A stretch of DNA of 64,000 bases from Typha latifolia (Eukaryota; Streptophyta; Magnoliopsida; Poales; Typhaceae): assembly GCA_019914945.1 (NCBI GenBank), contig CM034104.1:10962046-11026045 (forward strand), given 5' to 3'. The notes below the pieces were generated by a model. It ran no database searches and had not been told where the DNA came from. It worked only from the letters and a program-made list of their open reading frames with translations. This document shows positions 1 through 10,469 of the stretch, one piece after another. Each line of letters begins with the position of its first letter. Positions within the stretch are counted from its first letter, which is position 1. Made by a program: the position numbers and the translations under genes.

Positions 1-669
1 AAACTCAATTTCACACCAGGAAACTTGTCTGCTCTACATTCTAAAACACAATAACAAAATGCAAACAGATGGAAGCCAATACCTAGGAGTTGACACATTT
101 GAGTTATATCCAATTAGTTCGATTTTAAAGACCTAAGAATCTTGAATGGGATTCATCTTGCTTCCTAATAAACAATGGAGAAAGAAGAAAGGGTTGAGAG
201 CTTCCCTAATTTCCTTCCTCTTCTAGCTTTAAGATTTTGGCCAAAAAGAGAAGTATCGTCAATCATGCCCTAGAAAAAATATATATAAATTTAGACAAAT
301 AGTAGATAAATAGTTTAAACTAGACGGAATGTATTTTGTTTTTATGTCATCGTTAGTGCTAACCTAACTAAGAGTGTATTCCGCATATATTTGATAAAAA
401 TGTATAATGCGATTTACAATATTAAAAATATAGGGTATAAACCGAAAATACATGTAAAAAGTGTTGAATACAAATTTCTAGAACTTCAAACACAAGCTGC
501 AGACACCATTCCCAGGATTATAACAACTGAAATATTTAATAAATTACACCATGTGTAGTAGTCAAGTAAGCTTCAATTGTGTAAGTCTCCAACATCCACA
601 AACTAAACCATAATAAAAGCTCACACTACTAGTCTAGATAATCCACAAGACCTCTCAAAAAAGCCATCT
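1..669. other. Intergenic / 3' flank of DUF538 gene
   Basis: AT-rich DNA with no convincing coding sequence on either strand. The part nearest position 670 is probably the 3' UTR of the minus-strand DUF538 gene. I see no recognisable transposon or RNA gene. Confidence 0.5.
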
Positions 670-2241
670 CTAGAACTTCTCAACGCTGATGCCATTCTTC
701 AGAACCTCATATACACCTCTGTTCCTGGTTTTAGTTACTCGAGCCGTAAAATTGACCTTCGGTCCCTCTGTTTTGACACAAGTAACTTTTGTCCAGACAA
801 ACACCTTGGTCTTCATCCCCTCAATATTGCTGAGCTTACCCTTCTGGAGATTCCCAGACACAGTGGTGAAGAACCGCACGATGGAGGAATCCCTGTAACA
901 AACCTCACAAATAGAGGGTATGAATACAGTGAGCCTCCCTGTCTCTTCGTTGAATTCATAGTTGGTAGCATCTCGCGGGAAGAGACCGGTCGGCAGGTCA
1001 TACTCCCGCAGCAGCTCAGGTAATGGTTTCTGCAACGTCCCTGGAATTTTAAGTATTCCAATAAAAAGAGTATAACTACAGTCAGTCACCCGACCAAGAG
1101 GTCATGAGGGTTACAACCCCTTTACAATATTAAGACTTAGCAACTAGCAAAATATTCGTAGTTGAATCAGACAGGCGCAGCATGAGAAGTTAAAGCAAAC
1201 ATGTAGGTAATAAACACAATTGTTATCACTGAAGATGGGTCTGAGACCAGAAGTTATGACATCGAAAGTTTTTATGGAGTTAGCTATTACTTCCTACAAG
1301 AATGTTCCATGAGGAATGAGAAGAATGAATACTTTATCAGGCAAAAACAAGTCGAATGAATATTGAAGGATAGACATTAGACAAAGTAACAGAGATATAT
1401 GCAAAGAGAGCATCTCAGATCGGTACATCAATCTGCCGCAATATCTATGATAATTTTTCGAACACTAGAGTTCTAATGATGACTAACTTACTAAGAAGAT
1501 AGAAAGCCATAGTATCATGTTCTGTACCTTTAAATTTGTTCACCAACCATTTTGCTCCTCCACTAATGCTGTCAGAGATTGACTGCATTCACAATGCACA
1601 AGCACAAATTAGTACGAGAAAAAGGAATTCTTGTTATTTCATTTATTCATGTGATATAAAGGATTCAATAAGACTTAATATTCTTAAGAATTTTACATTT
1701 CCAAAACATTTGCCTAATCCAAAACTCTAACTTCATGTATGGAAATTAAGTAGCAACAATAATTGCATCCTTAGATGGAACTGGAAAAAAGAAACAACAT
1801 TTTCCTTTAAGGCTGAACTAATTGCAATAAACTTCAACACGTAATAATGTTTAACAAAGAAAGTAACCAAAAATTAATAATAAAAAATAGATAAAGGGAG
1901 ATTTTAGAGGATCTAATTAAATAGTTAGCATCCTCTATGCTCATCCTCATAAATTTCGTTACAATTTCAATTTCAGAAACCACAGCAATTACTCGACTGA
2001 TCCAAATTAAAAACAAAATTCAAAATACCACCAAATCGCAGCAAAGTTGCAAGAACAATTATACGAATTCAACATAGCAAGGTCATGAATAAAGACAAGG
2101 AATTATTTTAAAAAAAAAAGAGGGTTAAACCCTAGAATTACTCTCCTATCGTACGTTTATATCGTCACCGGCGGAGGAGATCTCCTTGTTTGCTTTCTGG
2201 CCGAGCCAATACGTTCCGACCTTGTTTAGTATATCATCCAT
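670..2241 (-). CDS. DUF538 family protein (At5g01610-like)
   Basis: Three coding exons on the minus strand: 2241-2155, 1582-1528 and 1040-670, all with GT/AG borders in phase, giving 170 residues. Residues 1-29 (start MDDILNKVGTYWLG) and exon 2 (GGAKWLVNKFKG) match the N-terminus of the small plant DUF538 proteins. Exon 3 carries the conserved core LPTGLFPRDATNYEFNEETG and the end EVLKNGISVEKF. From memory the Arabidopsis homologue At5g01610 is also 170 residues, so the model looks complete. DUF538 proteins are small beta-rich plant proteins; their biochemical role is unsettled and some are stress-induced. I see no signal peptide or membrane segment. The start is the first ATG of the exon-1 frame and matches the family start. 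The stop is at 672-670. Confidence 0.9.
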
Positions 2242-3224
2242 CTCTTCTTTCTCGCTCGATCGATTCCGAGCTCTTCTTCTCCTTCTCCTTTTCTTCTTCT
2301 AAGGAAACTTTTAGACTTTAGATGCGGGAGGAGGTGGTGGACTTCTTCGTGATGACCCGATCAAAGCAAAAGCTAAGAAAGTTCTTAGCACGAAATCTCC
2401 CGTACCGCCGAAACGCTCTCTACGGTGAGATATGGACCATCCCGGAGGGTATCAAATTCCATAGCTAAAGCGCGGACCGACGTGGACAAATGTCTTCCGT
2501 GACTGCCAGGTGGCGGTAAATATTATCACAGTCAGAGCGAACTGCAAGGACCGGACAACAAAAGGCCCATTAATCCCTTGATTAGAATAAGATTTCCCTT
2601 AGGCCAGTGGGGCTTGGGAGAGATGACGACATTAGTCATCTTTGCTGCGTGGCATTTGGTTTGGTACCACGTTTGCACGATTTGCATGTAATATTATATA
2701 TATATATATATATATATTTAGGAAAGTCATTGACTAAGCTTTTATTTGTATAACGGGAGTTACACTACTAAGGATCCAAGATGGACCATTCCATTCTTTA
2801 CAAGTACATTCTTGAAAAGCAAGACTAGTTCGGTCTAGAGCAGTTACATTCTAATGCTATAAAACATAGAAAGTTATATTCTAAAATAATAAGAGTGATA
2901 TGTCAATCCATCACATTATCTAAGTTGTTAATTAACTTTGTCATAGAAAGATGGTCACTAAATAACCAACATGTATTAGTAGAGCATTGACAGCACGGAG
3001 AGAGGGCTTTAAGCACGGAGAGAGGGCTTTACATTTCTATTTGTCTTGATATTTAAATTTTTATTCATATAATGAATATTGAAATATAATAATAAAAAAT
3101 TGACCTAAGAAATAAAATTAGAATCTCTATGGAAAGGTAAGGTGAATTTTTGACTAACCAGAGTCACACAGGGATAAAATATAATTTTTCCAACAAATAA
3201 ATAATTTATTTTGTACTTGGATCT
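2242..3224. other. Divergent intergenic region, DUF538 (-) / COX7a (+)
   Basis: The first ~100 bases next to the DUF538 start are pyrimidine-rich on the plus strand, as in plant leader sequences. The rest is AT-rich. It contains a TA microsatellite near 2695-2718 and a direct 19-bp duplication (agcacggagagagggcttt) at about 2991-3029. No gene is seen. Confidence 0.5.
2695..2718. repeat. (TA)n microsatellite
   Basis: An uninterrupted run of TA dinucleotides in the DUF538/COX7a intergenic region. Confidence 0.9.
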
Positions 3225-3945
3225 CGTTTAAACCGCTGGGATTTGTCCACTAAAACAAGCGGCAGTCAAGGGTAGAACTGTAATTAAAAAATAGGATTGG
3301 GACGACAAATATTTTTCTTCGGGTTTGGATCGAAGGGAAAACCCTAAGGCGCTGCTACTCTCCCGTGCGTAGCTCTCGGCAACGACTCTCCCCTCTCCTC
3401 GCAGGTATCCCTTCTTGCCTGGTTCTAGGATTAGGGTTCTGGGTTTGTAGTGCTCTTGACGTTTACTTCGATCTGCATTACTTGAATCTCGTGAGTTTCT
3501 ATTGTCTTTCTCGATGCTCTGTGATTGAACTCCCTTGTGTTCTATGGATTAGTTGGTCGGATTGGAAGTCGGAAATGATGTTATTCATTTGTAAATTTTG
3601 ATTCTGATCTGTTATTCGTATTATTGACTCGGTATAAGGTGTTCTTGTATGTTAGTATTTGTTTGACTTGGTGGGGTGGAAACTTTGATTTGGATCGAAG
3701 GGAACGTTTTTTTTTTTTTTAATATATTGTGCATCTTGTCTGAATTAGAAGCTTTATTTACTCTCTACCTTATGTGAATTAAAATATTTACTTCCTATGT
3801 AGATTTGTAGTCATTTGATCTTAGAGCCTGGCACTTACACATCGTAATTATTGGTTCTGTAACTGCTGAGGCTGGCAGTATCTTAACAAGTTAAGATGAT
3901 AAATTATCTCTTTCTTGAATGCGACTACTTGTTTGTGCACACTCC
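3225..3945 (+). repeat. Promoter/leader-exon module, copy 1 (COX7a side)
   Basis: This stretch is alignable by eye with 9268-9985 in the same orientation. Shared parts are an upstream block (aaccgctgggatttgtcc), the block gacgacaaatatt, a telo-box-like aaaaccctaa at about 3340, the CT-rich leader ending ctcgcag, the donor GTATCC at 3405, and about 500 bases of following intron (ggctggcagtatcttaacaa). The leader exon probably ends at 3404. Telo boxes near the start site are typical of plant ribosomal protein genes. The RPS7 copy also has a GGCCC motif near 9313 that copy 1 lacks. Use of this leader by COX7a is inferred. Confidence 0.85.
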
Positions 3946-4086
3946 TTAGAGCTCATAGTTCAGTATTCTTCACATGCTAAAAAGGGATCCCACATTTTAT
4001 CAGAGACTTGTTGGAGGCTCATCTACCTTACTGTCACGTGACCAGATCTCGACCGTATACAGTATTTTGGATTCGCCTTTTCCTTC

Positions 4087-6866
4087 AGGAACATAATCAA
4101 GTAAATGCACATGAACACCCTAAATAATTTAGATTGCCAACATTCTCCATAAGATCGTAACTCCTTGGATTTTCACTTCAGAACCCAAACTAAAAAAATG
4201 GATAAGTTCAAACATTTTAGAGCTTTAAGAATACAAATGAAAGCTCACCCTAATTGCTTGAACAATGAAATAAATCCATGGTGTATTGTAAAAGGATGTG
4301 ACTTTCTTAAAGAAAATAAAACAATGTGATAATTGAAGGCCAAGGTAGAGGAAATAAATTTTATCCAAGAGTATAGATAGTAGTAGGAAAGCAAATATAA
4401 TGGAAGATGACATATTGTTCCAAGGGAACATGTATTTTATCTGGGGCTATAAAAGTAAATATAAGTTCATATAGCTATGCAAATTTTTAAAAATTCGTCA
4501 GCCTAAACCTTACTAGATTGAAAAGATGATAAAGAGATTTCAAGGATCAAAGGATTATAGTTACAAGTCAAACTTTAAATAGGTGAAACTTAGAATATAC
4601 TGTAGTGCCAATAAACAAAAAAAAAGGATAAGAAATTGGTATCATTAACAAAGTGGTATTCTCAATATGCCACTTTGTACATGCAAATGAAAAATCTAAT
4701 GCCAGATCAAGATAATGGCGTAGCTAAGCTCCCCAAATGACCTAAAACTAAATGTTCCTTGAGTGCCAAGGTAATGACGTAGCTAAGCTCCCCAACCAAC
4801 CTAAAACTAAAATGTTCCTTGAGTGCTAAGTAGTTGACCATTAAATGAAAAAATTCAAGTGTTTGGGAGTTAATGCAGAAAATTTTAAAATAATCTTCCT
4901 TCACTTCATCTCCATTTGAAAGCATAGATTCTTGGTTCTCTACTATGAATTTCACTTGTGTCCACGAGTTAGGAAATGAACCCAAAAAAAGAAAAATATC
5001 TTTTGGGTTGCTTAATGGGGTGATAAGGATGGTTCTATACAATTTATTAACGTAATTTGCAATATTACAATCATATCTTGTTCAGACTTCAGAGTATTCA
5101 AAAGTGGTATTTTCCTCCTTTTTCTTATCAATCAATTATTCATCTTTGCAAGAAAAAAAGCCTACTACAAATAGCATTTGCTAGTACAAAAATCACATTA
5201 TAATCATTAGAATTTGACAAAGGATGGACAAAAATAGAACATATATGAGGAATATTGATCACTTCCTAAAAGATTTTTTAAATGAGAAAGGGGAAGTCAA
5301 AACCTAATATAAAGAAAAGTTATGGATCTACCCGAGTGGATTACAAAAGAGATGCTTTGGCATGAAATCATACTCATGTCCTACAAAGAAGAATGAAAGA
5401 AAAATATTTTTAATCGACCTTGTAAGATTTGTTTACACTCTCGACGACTTTGCTGCTTCTATGGTATGACACAATGAGATACCAAAGCCAATAAGTTTAA
5501 CTATAAAATTTTACAGAAATTTGTCACTAACACCCTACATTGTACTTTCATTATGGGATAAATTTTCTAAATTGTATAGTCAAATTCATCGGCTTTGGTG
5601 TCTCACTGTGTCATGCTATTGAAGCAGTAAAGTTGTCGAGATTGTAAATAAATCCTACATGGTATCGATAAAAAATCTTTTTCTTCATAGGATGATGGTT
5701 TGATTTCATATCGAAGTATTTTTTTTTTGTAATCCCCTCAGTTAGATCCGTAATTATTTTATATTATGTTTTGACTTTCCCTTTTTCTCATTCAAAGATC
5801 TTTTAGGGCGTTATCATTATTCCTCGGATATATTCCATTTTTTTCTATCCTTGTCAAATTTTAATGATTATATTGTGTTTTTTGTACTAGTAAATAGGAA
5901 AAAAACCCTACTTTTGATTCGTCTAAACAAAATATGATTGTAATACTACAAATTATTTTGGAACCATCCTTGTCACACCATTAAGCAACCCAAAAGAGTT
6001 TCTTTTTATTAATTTGCTATTTCGTGGAAACAAATGAAAATATGAAATTTACTATAGATTACCAGGAATCTATGCTTTCACATGGAAGTGATGAAGTGGA
6101 GGAGCATGAAGGAAGATTTTATTTTTCTTGCCAATATATTAAACTTTTAAGGGGTAACTCTCAACTTGAATTTTTCATTTAAAGGTCAAATACTTGGCAA
6201 TTGAGGTAAATTTTATTTTTAGGTTGCTTTTGGAGCTTAGCTGTGTCATTATCTTGATCTGACATTAGATCTTTCATTTGTAGAAATTGGCATATTGAGA
6301 AGGCCACTTTGTTAACGATACCAATTTCTTATCTTTCTTTTTTTCTTTTTTCTTGACAATATAGTATATTCTCAGATTCACCTAATTAGAATTTGACTTT
6401 TAACTATAATCCTTTTGATGATTGTATCATCTTTTCAATCTGATAAGACTTACGCTAGCAAAAGGATGAATTTGTTGATATTTATTTAGCCTTTGTAGGC
6501 CCATATAAAATATTTGTTCCCTTAGTACAATATATCATTGTCAATTTTATGTGCTTTCTTTAGAACCATTACTGCCTATACTCTTGGATAAGTTTTATTT
6601 ACCTTGTCCTTCAATTATCACATTGTTTTATTTTCTCTAGAAAATTCCTTTCCTTTTACAATTTATCATGGATTAATGTCATTGTTCAAGCGATTAGGGT
6701 GAGCTAAGATCATGAGCTTTCATTTGTATTCTTAAAGCTTAAAATGTTTGAGCTTACCCATGTTTAGTTTGGGTTCTGAAGTGAAAATCCAAGGTAATCT
6801 TATGGAGGTTATTGGCAATCTGAATTATTTAGATTTTTCATGTGCATTTACTTGGTCATTTCCTAA
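4087..6866. repeat. Long imperfect inverted repeat (two ~1.3-1.4-kb arms)
   Basis: The left arm (about 4087-5528) is the reverse complement of the right arm (about 5560-6866), with about 30 bases between them. Matches include aatttagattgccaac near 4127 against the reverse complement at about 6810-6845, and the blocks around 5440-5530 against 5565-5660. The arms differ by many substitutions and small indels, and the left arm carries an extra tandem duplication at 4712-4830. The repeat lies in the presumed leader intron of COX7a. It could be a foldback-type transposon or a rearranged inverted duplication. No transposase, clear target-site duplication or known family is visible. A 111-residue open frame (5042-4707, minus) inside it is not recognised. 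Confidence 0.85.
4712..4830. repeat. Tandem duplication (~60 bp x 2) in left arm of inverted repeat
   Basis: Two successive copies of a unit containing gtagctaagctcccca and tgttccttgagtgc. The opposite arm (around 6185-6260) has the unit once, so the duplication came after the arms formed. Confidence 0.8.
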
Positions 6867-7280
6867 TTTTGGGACATTGCATCCTTTGAATGAAGCAAAA
6901 GTACAAAGCGAACTATAGCGCCAATTTGTCCAGGGAAGTCTTTGTTTAGTTGTATCCTGTGACATAAATCAAACTTGCTGCAGAGGGCAAATCATTAACA
7001 GTTCTATGACCCAAAACAAGAAAAAACATAGAAAAAGTACCAGTTTTATTTATGAAAAAAGCATTTGATGATGACCAGTTGACCAGTTGACCAGTTTTAT
7101 TCCATTTTTCCTGGATGAAAAGGGTCTAATTGACTATTATGCATTCTATATTTATAAATCCTTAATATGGTAATACCTTTCTTCACAAGTATTAATTGGT
7201 TTTTATCTGATCTAGAAGCTGGATGCTGGAAGTAGAAATCAAGTTTCATCAAGTTTCTTGTCTTTGTTGTCTCACGCAGG

Positions 7281-7584
7281 ATGACGGAGGCACCCTTTCT
7301 TCCGAGAGAAAGGCTTTTGAAACATCAGCAACATTTTCAGACTCTTCAGAAACACACTTACTTGAAAGGCCGTCTTGACATGATTACCTCTGTTGCTATA
7401 CCTCTTGCATTGGCAGTCTCTGCTGGAGCCCTTATTGTAAGTAGTAGCTCTTTCTCAAACTCCCCGAGTCCCTTCTCCCCATAATTCAATTGTTCTTCTT
7501 AAGATTTTTAAGGCTAAGTTTTCATCTGGTTCTCAGGCTCGTGGAATCTATAACATGTCTCATGGAATCGGCAAGAAGGAATGA
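7281..7584 (+). CDS. Cytochrome c oxidase subunit VIIa-like protein
   Basis: Two coding exons, 7281-7436 and 7537-7584, give a 67-residue protein in phase (donor GTAAGT, acceptor TCAG). It begins MTEAPFLPRERLLKHQQ, has the stretch KHTYLKGRLDMITSVAIPLA followed by a single hydrophobic segment (about residues 37-53), and ends GIYNMSHGIGKKE. This matches the small plant COX7a-like family, a one-pass inner mitochondrial membrane subunit of complex IV. A splice acceptor (CGCAG) lies one base before the ATG, so the leader must come from an upstream exon. The best candidate is the leader exon ending at 3404, which would make a ~3.9-kb leader intron containing the large inverted repeat. Coding exons are confident; the leader link is inference. 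Confidence 0.88.
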
Positions 7585-7994
7585 GAGAAAACCTTTGCTA
7601 GTTCAATAAATCCATGGGTTTTGGTTCCTAACCTACCCAAACAGTGAATACTTTTAATTCCATGTCTTCTATTCAATCTTGTTCTTGACATTATTTGCCT
7701 GTATTCCCCATTTTACTTGCAAGGAAGCTTGCTCCTAATCTTTGTTTTGCCCCCCAGAAGAATTCCAATCCATTTCCGTTTGTAATGCTTCCTTTAGTTA
7801 GCTGCTATTGAAGTAACGTTTGTTGGTAAATGATACAGAAGAGTTTCTAACTCTACCTAAAGAAAAAATTGAAGCAGAATAAATCGTAGTATGTGTTTTT
7901 CTTAAATCTGAAACAGAGAAGTTGAAGTTCATACTGGACAAGGTGAAAAACAAATTGCTCTCCTCATAAATTTGATCTTAAGCTCTATTCCTTA
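7585..7994. other. 3' flank of COX7a-like gene
   Basis: Probably the 3' UTR followed by intergenic DNA. No coding signal or repeat family is recognised. Confidence 0.4.
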
Positions 7995-8339
7995 TTATTC
8001 CGAAGTCACTGCTAGATAAAAGCCTAACACCCTCTTCTGGGATTTGGGTTTCCAGACATCCAACTCTGGTAAATATTTCTCTTGTTTAAAAGCTTGCTGG
8101 GGCCTATAATCGAATCCGGACAACACATATGCTTCTATATTGAAGGCTAGATATTTCCCTCTTAGACTCCTTCTGCAAAGCTCAACCCAAGCAAAGAGCC
8201 TCTTGGATTTGGTCCGCAATTGTTCAAATGAAAGATGATCTTCAAGAAGAATGTCTGCTGGAACCTGGAGGGCGGCCAATGGTTTGTCCATCTCAATCCA
8301 TGGTGGTCCTTGGCTGCCTCTCTTCAATCTTGCTGACAT
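7995..8339 (-). CDS. Unidentified 114-residue open frame
   Basis: An uninterrupted minus-strand frame reads MSARLKRGSQGPPWIEMDKP to the end VLGFYLAVTSE. A second open frame on the same strand (8526-8293, with ELPEQTGRDIENSWTEAIV) overlaps its start in another phase, so the two could be pieces of one frameshifted coding sequence of about 180 residues. The composition is protein-like (mixed charged and aromatic residues) and the local GC content is above that of the flanks. I recognise no domain and see no convincing splice sites joining it to a neighbour. It could be a transposon protein remnant, a pseudogene or chance. No function is proposed. Confidence 0.2.
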   Translation of the reverse strand: MSARLKRGSQGPPWIEMDKPLAALQVPADILLEDHLSFEQLRTKSKRLFAWVELCRRSLRGKYLAFNIEAYVLSGFDYRPQQAFKQEKYLPELDVWKPKSQKRVLGFYLAVTSE

Positions 8340-8529
8340 TCTCCTCCCACCTGGTTATCAATAGGATGAGTGATCTCTTGGTTCGGATTGGAACTACTCG
8401 TGTCAATTGAACCTTTCCGGCTACTATTGCCTCAGTCCAGCTATTCTCAATATCTCTGCCGGTTTGCTCCGGTAGCTCGCCACAATGAACTTGTTCAGAT
8501 ACCGGCGGCCTCAGGTAGGTTAGCAATTG

Positions 8530-9267
8530 CTAAAGCTTCTCTTTAACACATTAACGCACTGAGGAGGTTGCATGAGTTGCTCTTCCTCAGCAAAAGCTAG
8601 TTGTATCTCAAAACTCGTTTGAAACCGTAAAACATTGAATTCATAAGTATTTTACATTCCAGTTCGGTATTTTTATCTGACGCTAAAATACTAAATATTT
8701 TTATATTTTATTTGTAAAATTCTGTTTTAGTTAGTGTTTAAAAAACTTGAGTTAAAATTTTACTTTTATATAAAAATATTTATCTCAACATTTTCACTCT
8801 TGAGAGATAAAATGCTTATGAGTTCAGCGTTTTTTATATTGTTACACTAAAATAAATTTTTTTGATTATAAATTTAAAATATTGGTCAAAAACTCCTCGG
8901 GATGGGCACCTTTACCAAAAATAGAAAATAAAAACTTTTAAACATAATTCGTATAATTACTAGCAAGTCCTTTAGTAGTGTATAAAAGGGTCTTAGATTG
9001 GTTCTGACCGGATGTTTTATATATATTAAAAAAAAAGCTTCCTTACCTTAAGTTAGGAATCTAATAATTAATAAGATTTATTAAAGTATTTATTTATATA
9101 TAAATTGAACAACTAAACAAATAATAAATATTAATGATCGTCCTATTATTAATTCATATTAACGTTACATAATCTGTTATTATTCTATCTCATTAAATAC
9201 CGCGATTTGCCATCAAAATATATGCTCACATCTCAGCCGTCCAAATTGAATTGGACCAACATAAGAT
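8530..9267. other. AT-rich intergenic region upstream of RPS7 module
   Basis: Low-complexity AT-rich DNA. No coding sequence, RNA gene or classifiable repeat is seen. Confidence 0.45.
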
Positions 9268-9985
9268 CTATTTAAACCGCTGGGATTTGTCCCCGGTAAA
9301 AAGAAGCCGTAGGCCCGTAATCTATTCAAGGGTAAAATTGTAATTAAACATACAGGGTTAGGACGACAAATATTAATCGAAGGGTTTGGATCGAAGAGAA
9401 AACCCTAGGCGCCGCTACTCTCCTTTACGTAGCTCTCGGCGACGACTCTCCTCCCTCGTCGCAGGTATCCCTTCTTACCCGATTCTAGGGTTAGGGTTTT
9501 GGGTTTGTAGCGCTCTTGAGGTTTGCTTCGATCTACATTACTTGAATCTCGCGAGTTTATATTGGCGTTCTCGGTACTCTGTGATTGATGTGTTTGAACT
9601 CTTGCGTGTTTTATGGATTATTGCTCGGATTGAAAGTCGGAAACTATGTTGTTCATTTGTAAATTTGAATCTGATCTGCTATTCATATTATTGACTCGGT
9701 ATATGGTACTCTTGTATGTTAGTATTTGTTTGATTGGTGGGGGTGGAAACTTTGATTCGGATTGAAGATACCGTTTCTTTTATTGATCTGTTTATACCAT
9801 GCATCTTGTCTGAATTAGAATCTTTATTCACTCTCTACCTTATGTGAATCAAAATGTTTATATCCTATGTAGATCTTTAGTCATTTGAACTTAGAGCCTG
9901 GCACTGACCTGCTGAGGCTGGCAGTATCTTAACAAGTTAAGATAATAAATTGATCTCTTTCTTGAATGTGGCAACTTGGTTGTGC
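9268..9985 (+). promoter_or_regulatory. RPS7 promoter, leader exon and start of intron 1 (module copy 2)
   Basis: The second copy of the module at 3225-3945. It contains gacgacaaatatt, a telo-box-like aaaaccctag at about 9400, a CT-rich leader ending gtcgcag at 9464 and the donor GTATCC at 9465. A GGCCC motif at about 9313 resembles the site II class of ribosomal protein promoters; it is missing from copy 1. The leader exon joins RPS7 exon 2 at 10446. The transcription start was not determined. Confidence 0.75.
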
Positions 9986-10080
9986 TGAAATTTTATTTAA
10001 ATATCATGTTTTCTCACTCTATACTTTAAGAGGATACTGTTATTGGTTTTTATTTTCTGTGTTAGTAGACCCACATTAAA

Positions 10081-10398
10081 CTGAAGCATTTACCCAGCTT
10101 TGAGTTATTGGATGCTTAGTAATTTCATTGGTTGCATATATTTTTTTTCTCTGCATTCAGATGATGCATTTATCCAGCTCTGAGCTATTGGATGCTTAGC
10201 AATTTCATGGGTTGCATATATTTTTCTTCTCTGCATTAAGATGATGCACTTACCCAGCTCTGAGCTATTGGATGCTTAGCGATTTCATCGGTTGTATATA
10301 TTTTTCTTCTCTGCATTAAGATGATGCATTTACCCAGCTGTGAGCTATTGGACGCTTAACAATTTCATTTGTTGCATATATTTTTCTTCTCTGCATTG
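10081..10398 (+). repeat. Four tandem copies of an ~80-bp unit in RPS7 intron 1
   Basis: Four head-to-tail copies of a unit containing gagctattggatgcttag, then atttcat, ggttgcatatattttt and ttctctgcatt. They differ by a few substitutions each. The array ends about 45 bases before the acceptor of exon 2, so the T-rich tails could act as extra polypyrimidine tracts. Confidence 0.9.
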
Positions 10399-10469
10399 TT
10401 CTGAGAAACGTGCGTAAGCGGTTTTTTTGCTATTTTAACTTGCAGAGCTAACTGGTAAGATAAATCAGA

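Noticed and set aside
4707..5042. 111-codon minus-strand frame as a gene
   Set aside because: It lies inside the inverted repeat, spans the local tandem duplication and has no recognised domain or intact counterpart in the other arm.
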